From NCBI RefSeq assembly GCF_024539675.1, contig NZ_JAHHIT010000002.1:62001-126000 (forward strand): DNA of 64,000 bases. Direction: 5' to 3'. Below, in pieces: positions 7,389 to 15,714 of the stretch (the stretch's first letter is position 1; every line of letters begins with the position of its first letter). Below the pieces are notes generated by a model, which was given only the letters and a program-made list of their open reading frames with translations, was not told the origin of the DNA and searched no databases. The DNA is from Streptomyces hilarionis. Lineage in GTDB: Bacteria > Actinomycetota > Actinomycetes > Streptomycetales > Streptomycetaceae. The translations under genes were made by a program, and so were the position numbers.

Positions 7389-9094
7389 GCCGCCCCGCAG
7401 GTCACCCCACCGACGCCCGCCGCCTCGGCCCGCACGAGTACGCCGCCACCCACGGCCCCCGCGCCGGCGACCGGATCCGGCTCGGCGACTGCGGGCTGAC
7501 GATCCGCGTGGAGTCCGACTCCCAGAGCTACGGCGACGAGTTCCTCGCCGGCTTCGGCAAGACGGCCCGCGACGGGCTCCATCTCAAGGCCGCCGCCGTG
7601 CGCGAGACCTGTGACGTCGTCGTCAGCAACGTCGTCGTCGTGGACGCCGTGCTGGGCGTGCGCAAGGTGTCCATCGGCATCCGGGAGGGGCGGATCTGCG
7701 CGATCGGGCGGGCCGGCAACCCGGACACCCTCGACGGCGTGGACGTCGTCGTCGGCACCGGCACGTCCATCGTCTCCGGCGAGGGGCTCATCGCCACCGC
7801 CGGCGCCGTCGACACCCATGTCCACCTGCTGTCGCCGCGGATCATGGAGGCCTCGCTGGCCTCCGGCGTGACGACGATCATCGGGCAGGAGTTCGGGCCC
7901 GTGTGGGGCGTCGGGGTCAACTCGCCCTGGGCGCTGCGGCACGCGTTCGGCGCGTTCGACGCCTGGCCGGTCAACATCGGCTTCCTGGGCCGGGGTTCGT
8001 CCTCGCACGGCGCCCCGCTGGTCGAGGCGCTGGCCGAGGGCGGCGCGTCGGGCTTCAAGGTGCACGAGGACATGGGCGCCCACACCCGGGCGCTGGACAC
8101 GGCGCTGCGGGTCGCCGAGGAACACGACGTGCAAGTCGCCCTGCACAGCGACGGGTTGAACGAGTGCCTGTCGGTCGAGGACACCCTGCGCGTGCTGGAG
8201 GGCCGCACCATCCACGCCTTCCACATCGAGGGCTGCGGCGGTGGTCACGTGCCCGACGTGCTGAAGATGGCGGGCGTCGCGAACGTCATCGGCTCCTCCA
8301 CCAACCCCACCCTGCCCTTCGGCCGGGACGCCGTCGCCGAGCACTACGGGATGATCGTCTCCGTCCACGACCTGAAGACCGACCTGCCCGGCGACGCCGC
8401 CATGGCCCGCGACCGCATCCGCGCCGGCACCATGGGCGCCGAGGACGTGCTGCACGACCTCGGCGCGATCGGCATCACCTCCTCCGACGCGCAGGGCATG
8501 GGCCGCGCCGGCGAGACCGTGCGCCGCACCCTCGCCATGGCCGCGAAGATGAAGGCCGAGTTCGGCGCCCCGGACGAGCACGACAACGAGCGCGTCCTGC
8601 GCTACATCGCGAAGCTGACCATCAACCCGGCGATCGCCCACGGTCTGGCGCACGAGGTGGGGTCCGTCGAGGTCGGCAAGCTCGCCGACCTCGTGCTGTG
8701 GCGGCCGGAGTACTTCGGGGCCAAGCCGCAGCTGGTGCTGAAGGCCGGGTTCCCCGCGTACGGCGTGGTCGGCGACCCGAACGCGGCCACCGACACCTGT
8801 GAACCCCTGGTGCTGGGGCCGCAGTTCGGCGCGCACGGCGCCACACCGGCCGAGATCTCCGTCGCGTTCGTCGCACAGGCGGCCCTCGACCAGGGCAACG
8901 ACACCATGCCCACCCGGCGCCGCCGGGTCGCCGTCCGCGGCACCCGCGGCATCGGGCCCGCCGACCTGCGCCGCAACTCGCGCACCGGGGTCGTGGACGT
9001 CGACCGGCGCACCGGCCTGGTCACCCTCGACGGGGAGCCGATCCGCTCGGAACCCGCCGACTCCGTCTCCCTCAACCGCCTGTACTTCCTCTGA
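7385..9094 (+). CDS. ureC: Divergent urease alpha subunit (UreC-like)
   Basis: A 569-residue amidohydrolase clearly homologous to UreC. Aligned by eye with my memory of Klebsiella UreC, the nickel ligands are kept: H145 and H147 (DTHVH), carbamylated K225 (GFKVHED), H254 (VALHSD), H280 (AFHIEG) and D368 (TSSDAQ); catalytic H328 and R344 are also present. The mobile-flap cysteine (Klebsiella C319, VCHH) is V327 here (SVHD), and the loop after GVTTIIG is several residues shorter than in true ureases. No ureD, E, F or G gene is in the window. The gene sits between the fused small subunits and an agmatine-deiminase-like gene. It could be a second urease loaded by accessory proteins encoded elsewhere, or an enzyme for a larger ureido substrate. 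Confidence 0.88.
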   Translation: MSRPAGHPTDARRLGPHEYAATHGPRAGDRIRLGDCGLTIRVESDSQSYGDEFLAGFGKTARDGLHLKAAAVRETCDVVVSNVVVVDAVLGVRKVSIGIREGRICAIGRAGNPDTLDGVDVVVGTGTSIVSGEGLIATAGAVDTHVHLLSPRIMEASLASGVTTIIGQEFGPVWGVGVNSPWALRHAFGAFDAWPVNIGFLGRGSSSHGAPLVEALAEGGASGFKVHEDMGAHTRALDTALRVAEEHDVQVALHSDGLNECLSVEDTLRVLEGRTIHAFHIEGCGGGHVPDVLKMAGVANVIGSSTNPTLPFGRDAVAEHYGMIVSVHDLKTDLPGDAAMARDRIRAGTMGAEDVLHDLGAIGITSSDAQGMGRAGETVRRTLAMAAKMKAEFGAPDEHDNERVLRYIAKLTINPAIAHGLAHEVGSVEVGKLADLVLWRPEYFGAKPQLVLKAGFPAYGVVGDPNAATDTCEPLVLGPQFGAHGATPAEISVAFVAQAALDQGNDTMPTRRRRVAVRGTRGIGPADLRRNSRTGVVDVDRRTGLVTLDGEPIRSEPADSVSLNRLYFL

Positions 9095-9105
9095 GGACCC
9101 CTGAC

Positions 9106-10143
9106 ATGAGCACACCCGCCGCCGACGGCTTCCGCATGCCCGCCGAGTGGGCCCCGCACGAGCGCACCTGGATGGCGTGGCCGGGAGCGAACCCGACGTT
9201 CGACGACCCGGCCGGCCTCGAGGACGCGCGGGCCGCCTGGGCGTCGGTCGCCCGCGCGGTCCGCCGGTTCGAGCCGGTGACGGTGGTGTGCGGCCCCGGA
9301 CAGTCCGAGCGGGCCCGCACCCTCCTCGGGCCCGGGGTCGACACCGTCGAGCGCGACCTCGACGACGCCTGGATGCGCGACATCGGCCCGACCTTCCTCA
9401 CGAACGGCCGCGAACTGGCCGCCGTCGACTGGACGTTCAACGGCTGGGGCGCCCAGGCCTGGGCCCGCTGGGAGCACGACGCGAAGATCGCCGCTTCCGT
9501 GTCGGACCTCGCGGGGGCGCGGACGTACGCCTCCCGGCTGGTCAACGAGGGCGGCGCGATCCACGTCGACGGCGAGGGCACGGTCCTGCTGACGGAGACG
9601 GTCCAGCTCGGCCCCGAGCGCAATCCCGGGTGGACGCGGGAGGAGGCCGAGGCGGAGATCCACGCCATGCTCGGCACCCGCAAGGCGATCTGGCTCCCGC
9701 GCGGACTCACCGGGGACTACCCCCCGCACGGCTACGGCACCCTCGGCCACGTGGACATCGTCGCCGCCTTCGCCCGCCCCGGCGTCGTCGTCGCCCACAG
9801 CCAGCCGGACCCGGCGCACCCCGACCACGAGGTGACCCGCGAGACCGTCGCCCTGCTGCGGGCGCAGACCGACGCGCGCGGCCGCCCACTGGAGGTCGTC
9901 GAGATCGCCGCCCCGACCGTGCTGGAGGCCGACGGCCACTGGGCCGACTACTCCTACATCAACCACTACCTCTGCAACGGCGGCGTCGTGCTGTGCGCTT
10001 TCGACGACCCGCGCGACGACCTCGCGGCCGGGATCTTCCGGCGGCTGTTCCCCGGGCGGACGGTCACGCCGGTCGACGCCCGTACGATCTTCTCCGGCGG
10101 CGGTGGCATCCACTGCATCACCCAGCAGCAGCCGAGGATCTAG
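9106..10143 (+). CDS. Agmatine deiminase family protein
   Basis: A 345-residue member of the peptidyl-arginine/agmatine deiminase fold, which hydrolyses a guanidino group to a ureido group plus ammonia through a cysteine nucleophile. Catalytic residues are in place: D92 (DDAWMRDIGP), E148 (NEGG), H215 (TLGHVD) and C337 (GGGGIHCITQQQ). It begins 11 bases after ureC and ends 9 bases before the tetR gene, so all four genes look co-transcribed. Typical agmatine deiminases make N-carbamoylputrescine; the exact guanidine substrate here is not certain. The usual partner, an N-carbamoylputrescine amidase of the nitrilase type, is not present in this operon. Confidence 0.88.
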   Translation: MSTPAADGFRMPAEWAPHERTWMAWPGANPTFDDPAGLEDARAAWASVARAVRRFEPVTVVCGPGQSERARTLLGPGVDTVERDLDDAWMRDIGPTFLTNGRELAAVDWTFNGWGAQAWARWEHDAKIAASVSDLAGARTYASRLVNEGGAIHVDGEGTVLLTETVQLGPERNPGWTREEAEAEIHAMLGTRKAIWLPRGLTGDYPPHGYGTLGHVDIVAAFARPGVVVAHSQPDPAHPDHEVTRETVALLRAQTDARGRPLEVVEIAAPTVLEADGHWADYSYINHYLCNGGVVLCAFDDPRDDLAAGIFRRLFPGRTVTPVDARTIFSGGGGIHCITQQQPRI

Positions 10144-10152
10144 GAGCAGCGG

Positions 10153-10758
10153 ATGGCCGGTGGGCGCAGACAGGCCCCGCCCCGCGAGGACGTCCTCGCG
10201 GCGGCCATGGGGATGATCGCCGAGCGCGGTCTGGAGAAGCTCACCATGGCGGCGCTGGGCCGCGAGGTCGGCATGAGCAGCGGCCACCTCCTCTACTACT
10301 TCCACTCCAAGGACGAGCTCCTGCTGCGCACCCTGGAGTGGAGCGAGGGCCGGCTCGGCGCCGAGCGCGCCCGCCTGCTGGCCCGTGCCGCACCGGCTCG
10401 CGAGCGCCTCGACGCCTATGTCGACCTGTACGTCCCCGACGGCCACCGCGACCCGCACTGGACGCTCTGGCTGGAGGTCTGGAACCGCTCGCGGAACGCC
10501 GCCGGCGACACCGACGCGCGCGACCGCCAGGCGGCCATCGAGGGCGCCTGGCACCGCGACCTCGTCGCCCTGCTCGCCGAGGGGACCTCGCGCGGCGAGT
10601 TCCGGCGGGTGGACCCCGACCCGTTCGCGGCCCGGCTGCGGGCCCTCCTCGACGGGTTCTCCATCCACGTCGCCGTCGGCCTGCGCGGCACGGACCGCGA
10701 ACAGGTCCTCCGGCACGTCGGCGCGTTCCTCGCCGGAAGCCTGCTGGCGCCGCGGTGA
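10153..10758 (+). CDS. TetR-family transcriptional regulator
   Basis: A 201-residue regulator with an N-terminal helix-turn-helix (LAAAMGMIAERGLEKLTMAA followed by LGREVGMSSGHLLYYFHSKDELL), then an all-helical ligand domain. The layout, including the GHLLYYFxSKDELL recognition segment and the TetR_C-like WLEVWNRSRN region, resembles BetI-type repressors. It is the last gene of the urease-like operon and the obvious candidate to bind the paired palindromes at 6593-6665, which would make the operon autoregulated and induced by its substrate or product. Confidence 0.9.
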   Translation: MAGGRRQAPPREDVLAAAMGMIAERGLEKLTMAALGREVGMSSGHLLYYFHSKDELLLRTLEWSEGRLGAERARLLARAAPARERLDAYVDLYVPDGHRDPHWTLWLEVWNRSRNAAGDTDARDRQAAIEGAWHRDLVALLAEGTSRGEFRRVDPDPFAARLRALLDGFSIHVAVGLRGTDREQVLRHVGAFLAGSLLAPR

Positions 10759-10823
10759 GAACGCGCTGTTCGCATCCTGAGACACCCGGTGAGCACGGGG
10801 ACGGTCTGTGCCAAACTGCCCGC

Positions 10824-10874
10824 GTGCTCTCGTTCGCCACGATTATTGGCAGCAGGCGCGCCGGTCCGCAGTGA
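10824..10874 (+). CDS. Candidate leader peptide of cimA (16 aa)
   Basis: A 16-codon ORF, GTG to TGA, encoding MLSFATIIGSRRAGPQ if GTG is read as Met. It holds two consecutive ATT isoleucine codons, which are rare in this genome, plus a leucine codon. A CAAACT element lies 6 bases before the GTG, so the transcript could be leaderless, as is common in Streptomyces. It is followed by a stem-loop (10875-10901) and a terminator-like hairpin (10930-10954) ahead of cimA, an isoleucine/leucine-type biosynthetic gene: the architecture of ribosome-mediated attenuation. No experimental evidence is known to me. Confidence 0.45.
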   Translation: MLSFATIIGSRRAGPQ

Positions 10875-10901
10875 CCGCTCCGTACGACCAGGTACGAGCG
10901 G
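10875..10901 (+). promoter_or_regulatory. Stem-loop in the cimA leader (pause or alternative structure)
   Basis: CCGCTC-C-GTAC pairs with GTAC-GAGCGG around a 6-base loop, directly after the leader-peptide stop. It precedes the terminator hairpin and could act as the pause hairpin of an attenuator. Confidence 0.4.
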
Positions 10902-10929
10902 CCATCGTCGTCCTCGACCCGCGCGCAGA

Positions 10930-10954
10930 CCTCTCGCACCCGCGAGGGGTTTTT
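10930..10954 (+). terminator. Terminator-like hairpin inside the cimA leader
   Basis: Arms CCTCTCGC (10930-10937) and GCGAGGGG (10942-10949), one G-T pair, 4-base loop, followed at once by five T and a second T-rich patch: a textbook intrinsic terminator, unusual for this genome in having a T-run. It lies 112 bases before cimA. CCTCG at 10912-10916 could pair with CGAGG in the right arm as antiterminator. It may alternatively serve only the upstream tetR gene. Confidence 0.55.
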
Positions 10955-11065
10955 CGCTTTTCTGGCCCACCCGCAGCCGGGAGCGAGAGCGCGAGGGACC
11001 ATGGGGGGACGGTGGAGCCGGTCATTCCGGTAACGACCGAGATCCGACACAGGAGCCTTCAGACC

Positions 11066-12670
11066 ATGACCGCACCCAGCGAACTCGACGATTCCTTCCA
11101 CGTCTTCGACACCACCCTGCGCGACGGCGCGCAGCGTGAGGGCATCAACCTCACCGTCGCCGACAAGCTGGCCATCGCCCGGCACCTGGACGACTTCGGC
11201 GTGGGCTTCATCGAGGGCGGCTGGCCCGGCGCCAACCCGCGCGACACCGAGTTCTTCGCCCGCGCGCAGGAGGAGATCGCCTTCCGCAACGCCCAGCTCG
11301 TCGCCTTCGGCGCGACTCGCCGAGCGGGAGCGAAGGCCGCCGAGGACCCGCAGGTCAGGGCGTTGCTGGAGTCCGGCGCCGGGGTGATCACCCTGGTCGC
11401 GAAGTCCCACGACCGGCATGTCGAGCTGGCGCTGCGCACCACCCTGGACGAGAACCTGGCCATGGTGAGCGACACGGTCTCCTTCCTGAAGGAGCAGGGT
11501 CGCAGGGTCTTCGTCGACTGCGAGCACTTCTTCGACGGGTACCGCGCCAACCCCGCGTACGCGAAGGCGGTCGTCCGGGCCGCCGCCGAGGCCGGCGCGG
11601 ACGTCGTCATCCTGTGCGACACCAACGGCGGAATGCTCCCGGCGCAGGTCCAGGCCGTGGTCTCGACGGTGCTGGCCGACACGGGCGCGCGCCTCGGCAT
11701 CCACGCCCAGGACGACACGGGCTGCGCGGTGGCCAACACCCTCGCCGCCGTGGACGCGGGCGCGACCCACGTGCAGTGCACGGCGAACGGCTACGGCGAA
11801 CGCGTCGGCAACGCGAACCTGTTCCCGGTGGTCGCGGCCCTGGAGCTGAAGTACGGCAAGAAGGTGCTGCCCGAGGGCCGCCTGCGGGAGATGACCCGCA
11901 TCTCGCACGCCATCGCCGAGGTCGTCAACCTCACGCCGTCCACCCACCAGCCCTACGTGGGCGTCTCGGCCTTCGCCCACAAGGCCGGACTGCACGCCTC
12001 GGCCATCAAGGTCGACCCCGACCTCTACCAGCACATCGACCCCGAGCAGGTCGGCAACACCATGCGCATGCTGGTCTCCGACATGGCCGGGCGCGCCTCC
12101 GTCGAGCTCAAGGGCAAGGAGCTCGGCGTCGACCTCGGCGACGACCGCGAACTGGTCGGCCGGGTCGTGGAGCGGGTCAAGGAGCGCGAGCTGCGGGGGT
12201 ACACCTACGAGGCGGCCGACGCCTCCTTCGAACTCCTGCTGCGCGCCGAGGTCGAGGGCAGGGCGCTGAAGTACTTCGACGTCGAGTCCTGGCGCGCCAT
12301 CGTCGAGGACCGCCCCGACGGCACCCACGCCAACGAGGCCACCGTGAAGCTCTGGGCCAAGGCCGAGCGCATCGTCGCGACGGCGGAGGGCAACGGCCCG
12401 GTCAACGCCCTCGACCGCGCCCTGCGGGTGGCCCTGGAGAAGATCTACCCCCAGCTGGCCAAGCTCGACCTGGTCGACTACAAGGTCCGCATCCTGGAGG
12501 GCGTCCACGGCACCCAGTCGACCACCCGCGTCCTGATCTCCACGACCGACGGCACGGGGGAGTGGTCGACGGTGGGCGTGGCGGAGAACGTCATCGCCGC
12601 CTCGTGGCAGGCCCTGGAGGACGCGTACACCTACGGACTGCTGCGGGCGGGCGTGGACCCGGCCGAGTGA
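11066..12670 (+). CDS. cimA: Citramalate synthase / 2-isopropylmalate synthase family
   Basis: A 534-residue acetyl-CoA-dependent aldol-type synthase of the LeuA/CimA family: a TIM barrel with the FDTTLRDGAQREG signature near the N terminus, the GIHAQDDTGCAVANTLAAVDAGA and VQCTANGYGERVGNANL metal/CoA motifs, and a C-terminal LeuA regulatory dimer domain. CimA condenses pyruvate with acetyl-CoA to citramalate, the threonine-independent route to 2-oxobutyrate for isoleucine; close relatives make 2-isopropylmalate. I choose the ATG at 11066, after AGGAGCC. The frame is open further upstream through the terminator hairpin, but that extension has no family similarity. Confidence 0.9.
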   Translation: MTAPSELDDSFHVFDTTLRDGAQREGINLTVADKLAIARHLDDFGVGFIEGGWPGANPRDTEFFARAQEEIAFRNAQLVAFGATRRAGAKAAEDPQVRALLESGAGVITLVAKSHDRHVELALRTTLDENLAMVSDTVSFLKEQGRRVFVDCEHFFDGYRANPAYAKAVVRAAAEAGADVVILCDTNGGMLPAQVQAVVSTVLADTGARLGIHAQDDTGCAVANTLAAVDAGATHVQCTANGYGERVGNANLFPVVAALELKYGKKVLPEGRLREMTRISHAIAEVVNLTPSTHQPYVGVSAFAHKAGLHASAIKVDPDLYQHIDPEQVGNTMRMLVSDMAGRASVELKGKELGVDLGDDRELVGRVVERVKERELRGYTYEAADASFELLLRAEVEGRALKYFDVESWRAIVEDRPDGTHANEATVKLWAKAERIVATAEGNGPVNALDRALRVALEKIYPQLAKLDLVDYKVRILEGVHGTQSTTRVLISTTDGTGEWSTVGVAENVIAASWQALEDAYTYGLLRAGVDPAE

Positions 12671-12710
12671 CGGCGGGGAGCCGCCGGGCGGTCGGGAGGC
12701 GTCGGATGTG

Positions 12711-12744
12711 CGAAAGCCGCCCGATGCCCGAAAGCCGCCCGATG
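12711..12744. repeat. Two-copy 16-bp direct repeat
   Basis: CGAAAGCCGCCCGATG occurs at 12711-12726 and 12729-12744, an 18-base period between cimA and the next gene. The first copy follows the cimA stop by 40 bases. No function is evident; it may reflect local slippage. Confidence 0.6.
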
Positions 12745-12778
12745 TCCGCTCCGTGAGGGGTTCGGGTAGCTTCGAGGT

Positions 12779-14056
12779 ATGAAGGCCGTGCTCTCGACCC
12801 GTCGGGCCCGAGGCTTCGCCGGACCCCTGCTCGCGCTGGTGCTCGTCGCCCTCACGGTGTGGACCGTGTGGGGGGCGGGCGCCCCGCGGGCGGCCGCCGC
12901 CACGGGCGTCTCCACGATCGCCGACGCGCTGCGCCGCGATCCGGTCTACGTCGACCCCGCGGCGGCCGCGCAGTTGTCGCCGGCGGACGCGCGCGCCCTG
13001 GAGCGGCAGATCGAGGACGCCGACAAACCGCTGTTCATCGCCGTCCTGCCGGCCGGCTACCCCACGGCCGGCCTCTTCAGCGACCTGCGCACCGCGACCG
13101 GGGTCACCGGCCTGTACGCCGTCCGCCTCGGCGACCGCTTCGACGCCCGCGCCGACTCCTCGGTCCTGCCGCGGACGGCCGTGCGCAACCTGGTGGGCAG
13201 CGTCGACGGAGCGAGCGACGCGAAGACCCAGCTGAGCGACTTCACCGACCGCGCCCTGACCCGCATGGGCGGTTCCGCCCCCGCGAGCTGGGGCGCCCCG
13301 GGCGGCGGCGGGGGGATCTCCTCCTCCGCGCTGATCGTGGCGGGCGCGGTGCTCGCGGCCGGCGGGGCGGGCGCGTACACCCTGGTGCGGCGGAGCCGCC
13401 GGCGCCGGGCCGAGGAGCAGCGGGCCGCGCTCGAGCGGCTGCGGGTCGTCGTGGACGAGGACATCACGGCCTTCGGCGAGGAACTCGACCGTCTCGACTT
13501 CCATCCGGCCGAGGCGGGCGCCGACGACGCCATGCGCGCCGACTACGAACGCGCCCTGGACGCCTACGAGCAGGCGAAGACGGCCATGGCCGCGGCCGCC
13601 CGACCCGAGGACGTGCGGGCCGTCACCGGGGCGCTGGAGGACGGCCGGTTCTCCCTGGCGTCCCTGGCCGCCCGCCGCGAGGGCGGACCGCTGCCCGAGC
13701 GCCGTCCGCCCTGCTTCTTCGATCCCCGCCACGGCCCCTCGGTCGCCGACGCCGCCTGGACGCCGCCGGGCGGCGCCACCCGCGAGGTGCCGGTCTGCGC
13801 GGCGGACGCGACCCGGCTGGCCGACGGCCGCGACCCGGTGATCCGCGAGGTCGACAGCGACTACGGCCGCCGCCCGTACTGGGAGGCCGGTCCCGCCTAC
13901 GGCCCCTGGGCCGGCGGCTACTTCGGCGGGGGCATCCTGCCCGGCCTCCTCGTCGGCACGATGCTCGGCTCGATGATGGCCGCCCCCTCCTACGCGGCCG
14001 GCTACGGCGCCGGCTACGGGGACTTCGGCGGCGGCGACTTCGGCGGGGGGTTCTGA
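12779..14056 (+). CDS. Membrane protein with TPM-like architecture
   Basis: A 425-residue protein I recognise only in outline. Residues 12-40 form a signal peptide or first membrane segment, followed by an extracytoplasmic domain (IADALRRDPVYVDP, then a fold resembling bacterial TPM/YgcG modules), a Gly linker, a second membrane segment at about 182-203 with an Arg-rich stop-transfer, a helical cytoplasmic domain, and a Gly/Tyr-rich tail ending GGGDFGGGF. That tail and the two-segment layout are typical of actinobacterial TPM-domain proteins of unknown function. Two cysteines flank the cytoplasmic region (PPCFFD and VPVCAAD). Length is complete; no neighbour suggests a role. Confidence 0.75.
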   Translation: MKAVLSTRRARGFAGPLLALVLVALTVWTVWGAGAPRAAAATGVSTIADALRRDPVYVDPAAAAQLSPADARALERQIEDADKPLFIAVLPAGYPTAGLFSDLRTATGVTGLYAVRLGDRFDARADSSVLPRTAVRNLVGSVDGASDAKTQLSDFTDRALTRMGGSAPASWGAPGGGGGISSSALIVAGAVLAAGGAGAYTLVRRSRRRRAEEQRAALERLRVVVDEDITAFGEELDRLDFHPAEAGADDAMRADYERALDAYEQAKTAMAAAARPEDVRAVTGALEDGRFSLASLAARREGGPLPERRPPCFFDPRHGPSVADAAWTPPGGATREVPVCAADATRLADGRDPVIREVDSDYGRRPYWEAGPAYGPWAGGYFGGGILPGLLVGTMLGSMMAAPSYAAGYGAGYGDFGGGDFGGGF

Positions 14057-14115
14057 GCGCGGCGGCGCGCACGGGCCCCAGTGCCGGGTCCCGCGTACGA
14101 GCGGTGGTACGGGTA

Positions 14116-14145
14116 CGGGCCCGGCGTGGTGGGGCGCCGGGCCCG
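14116..14145. terminator. Terminator between convergent genes
   Basis: Perfect 11-bp stem (14116-14126 with 14135-14145) and 8-base loop between the membrane-protein gene and the convergent protease gene. Confidence 0.75.
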
Positions 14146-14217
14146 TGGACCCCGTGTGGGGGGTGTGGGGAGAAGGGCCCGGTCGGCGAGGACCCGCCGG
14201 GCCCGCCGGTGCCCGGG

Positions 14218-15048
<831 letters not shown>

Positions 15049-15099
15049 TTAGCGTGCGCATGTCAATGGGGTGCGCACGCGTAAAGATTCGCCCATCCT

Positions 15100-15114
15100 C
15101 CTGACATGGTCAGG
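15100..15114. promoter_or_regulatory. Short palindrome between protease and DGPF genes
   Basis: CCTGAC-ATG-GTCAGG, a perfect 6-bp inverted repeat with a 3-base centre, lies 97 bases upstream of the protease start. It may be an operator for the protease; no matching regulator is visible nearby. Confidence 0.35.
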
Positions 15115-15219
15115 TCAAAACCATGGCTGGATTATGCGAACCCGGCCGCCCCGCGCACAAGGGGCCGATCCGGCCAGCCGCGGGCGGGGCCCGAGCGTCA
15201 GGAAGAAGCCGGACGGCGA

Positions 15220-15246
15220 TGTCGAGAACCCGCGTCCGGCTCCGTC
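15220..15246 (+). promoter_or_regulatory. ECF42-type promoter candidate
   Basis: TGTCGA (15220-15225), 17 bases, then CGTC (15243-15246). This matches the bipartite motif I recall as published for ECF42 sigma factors (TGTCGA and CGA/TC). It lies 52 bases before the DGPF start codon, so the pair would be autoregulated. Confidence 0.65.
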
Positions 15247-15298
15247 CCCGGGGCGAACGCGGCCACAATGGGCCGCAACCGCACCGAGGAGAACCGCC

Positions 15299-15706
15299 AT
15301 GGCCAAATACCTGCTACTCAAGCACTACCGAGGCGCCCCGGCCCCGACGAACGACGTCCCCATGGACCAGTGGACCCCGCAGGAGATCTCGGCCCACGTG
15401 CGGTACATGAACGACTTCGCGGCCCGCCTCGAACGCACCGGCGAGTTCGTCGACAGCCAGGCGCTCGCGCCCGAGGGCACCTTCGTGCGCTACGACGGAG
15501 AGGGCCGGCCGCCGGTCACCGACGGACCCTTCGCCGAGACCAAGGACCTCATCGCGGGCTGGACGATCGTCGACGTCGACAGCCACGAGCGGGCCCTGGA
15601 ACTGGCCGGCGAGCTGTCGGCCGCTCCCGGGGCCGGCGGCAGGCCGATCCACGAATGGCTCGAGGTGCGCCCGCTCATGGGCGAGCACTGCACCGTCACG
15701 GAGTGA
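15299..15706 (+). CDS. DGPF/YCII-related protein
   Basis: A 135-residue protein of the DGPF (YCII-related) family, with the naming motif DGPFAETKDLIAGW in the middle and a ferredoxin-like alpha/beta pattern around it. Genes of this family are regularly found next to, and controlled by, ECF42 sigma factors; their biochemical role is not established. The ATG at 15299 follows GAGGAGAA; an in-frame ATG far upstream (15071) has no support. The stop overlaps or lies just before the sigma-factor start, indicating one transcript. Confidence 0.9.
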   Translation: MAKYLLLKHYRGAPAPTNDVPMDQWTPQEISAHVRYMNDFAARLERTGEFVDSQALAPEGTFVRYDGEGRPPVTDGPFAETKDLIAGWTIVDVDSHERALELAGELSAAPGAGGRPIHEWLEVRPLMGEHCTVTE

Positions 15707-15714
15707 GCGCCCCG

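Noticed and set aside
6684-9094. A complete standard urease operon
   Set aside because: No ureD, ureE, ureF or ureG is present, and the UreC flap residue differs, so a plain urease label would overstate what is seen.
10808-11065. An in-frame N-terminal extension of cimA by 86 codons
   Set aside because: It would translate through a terminator hairpin, has no similarity to the family and lacks a ribosome site. The ATG at 11066 has one.
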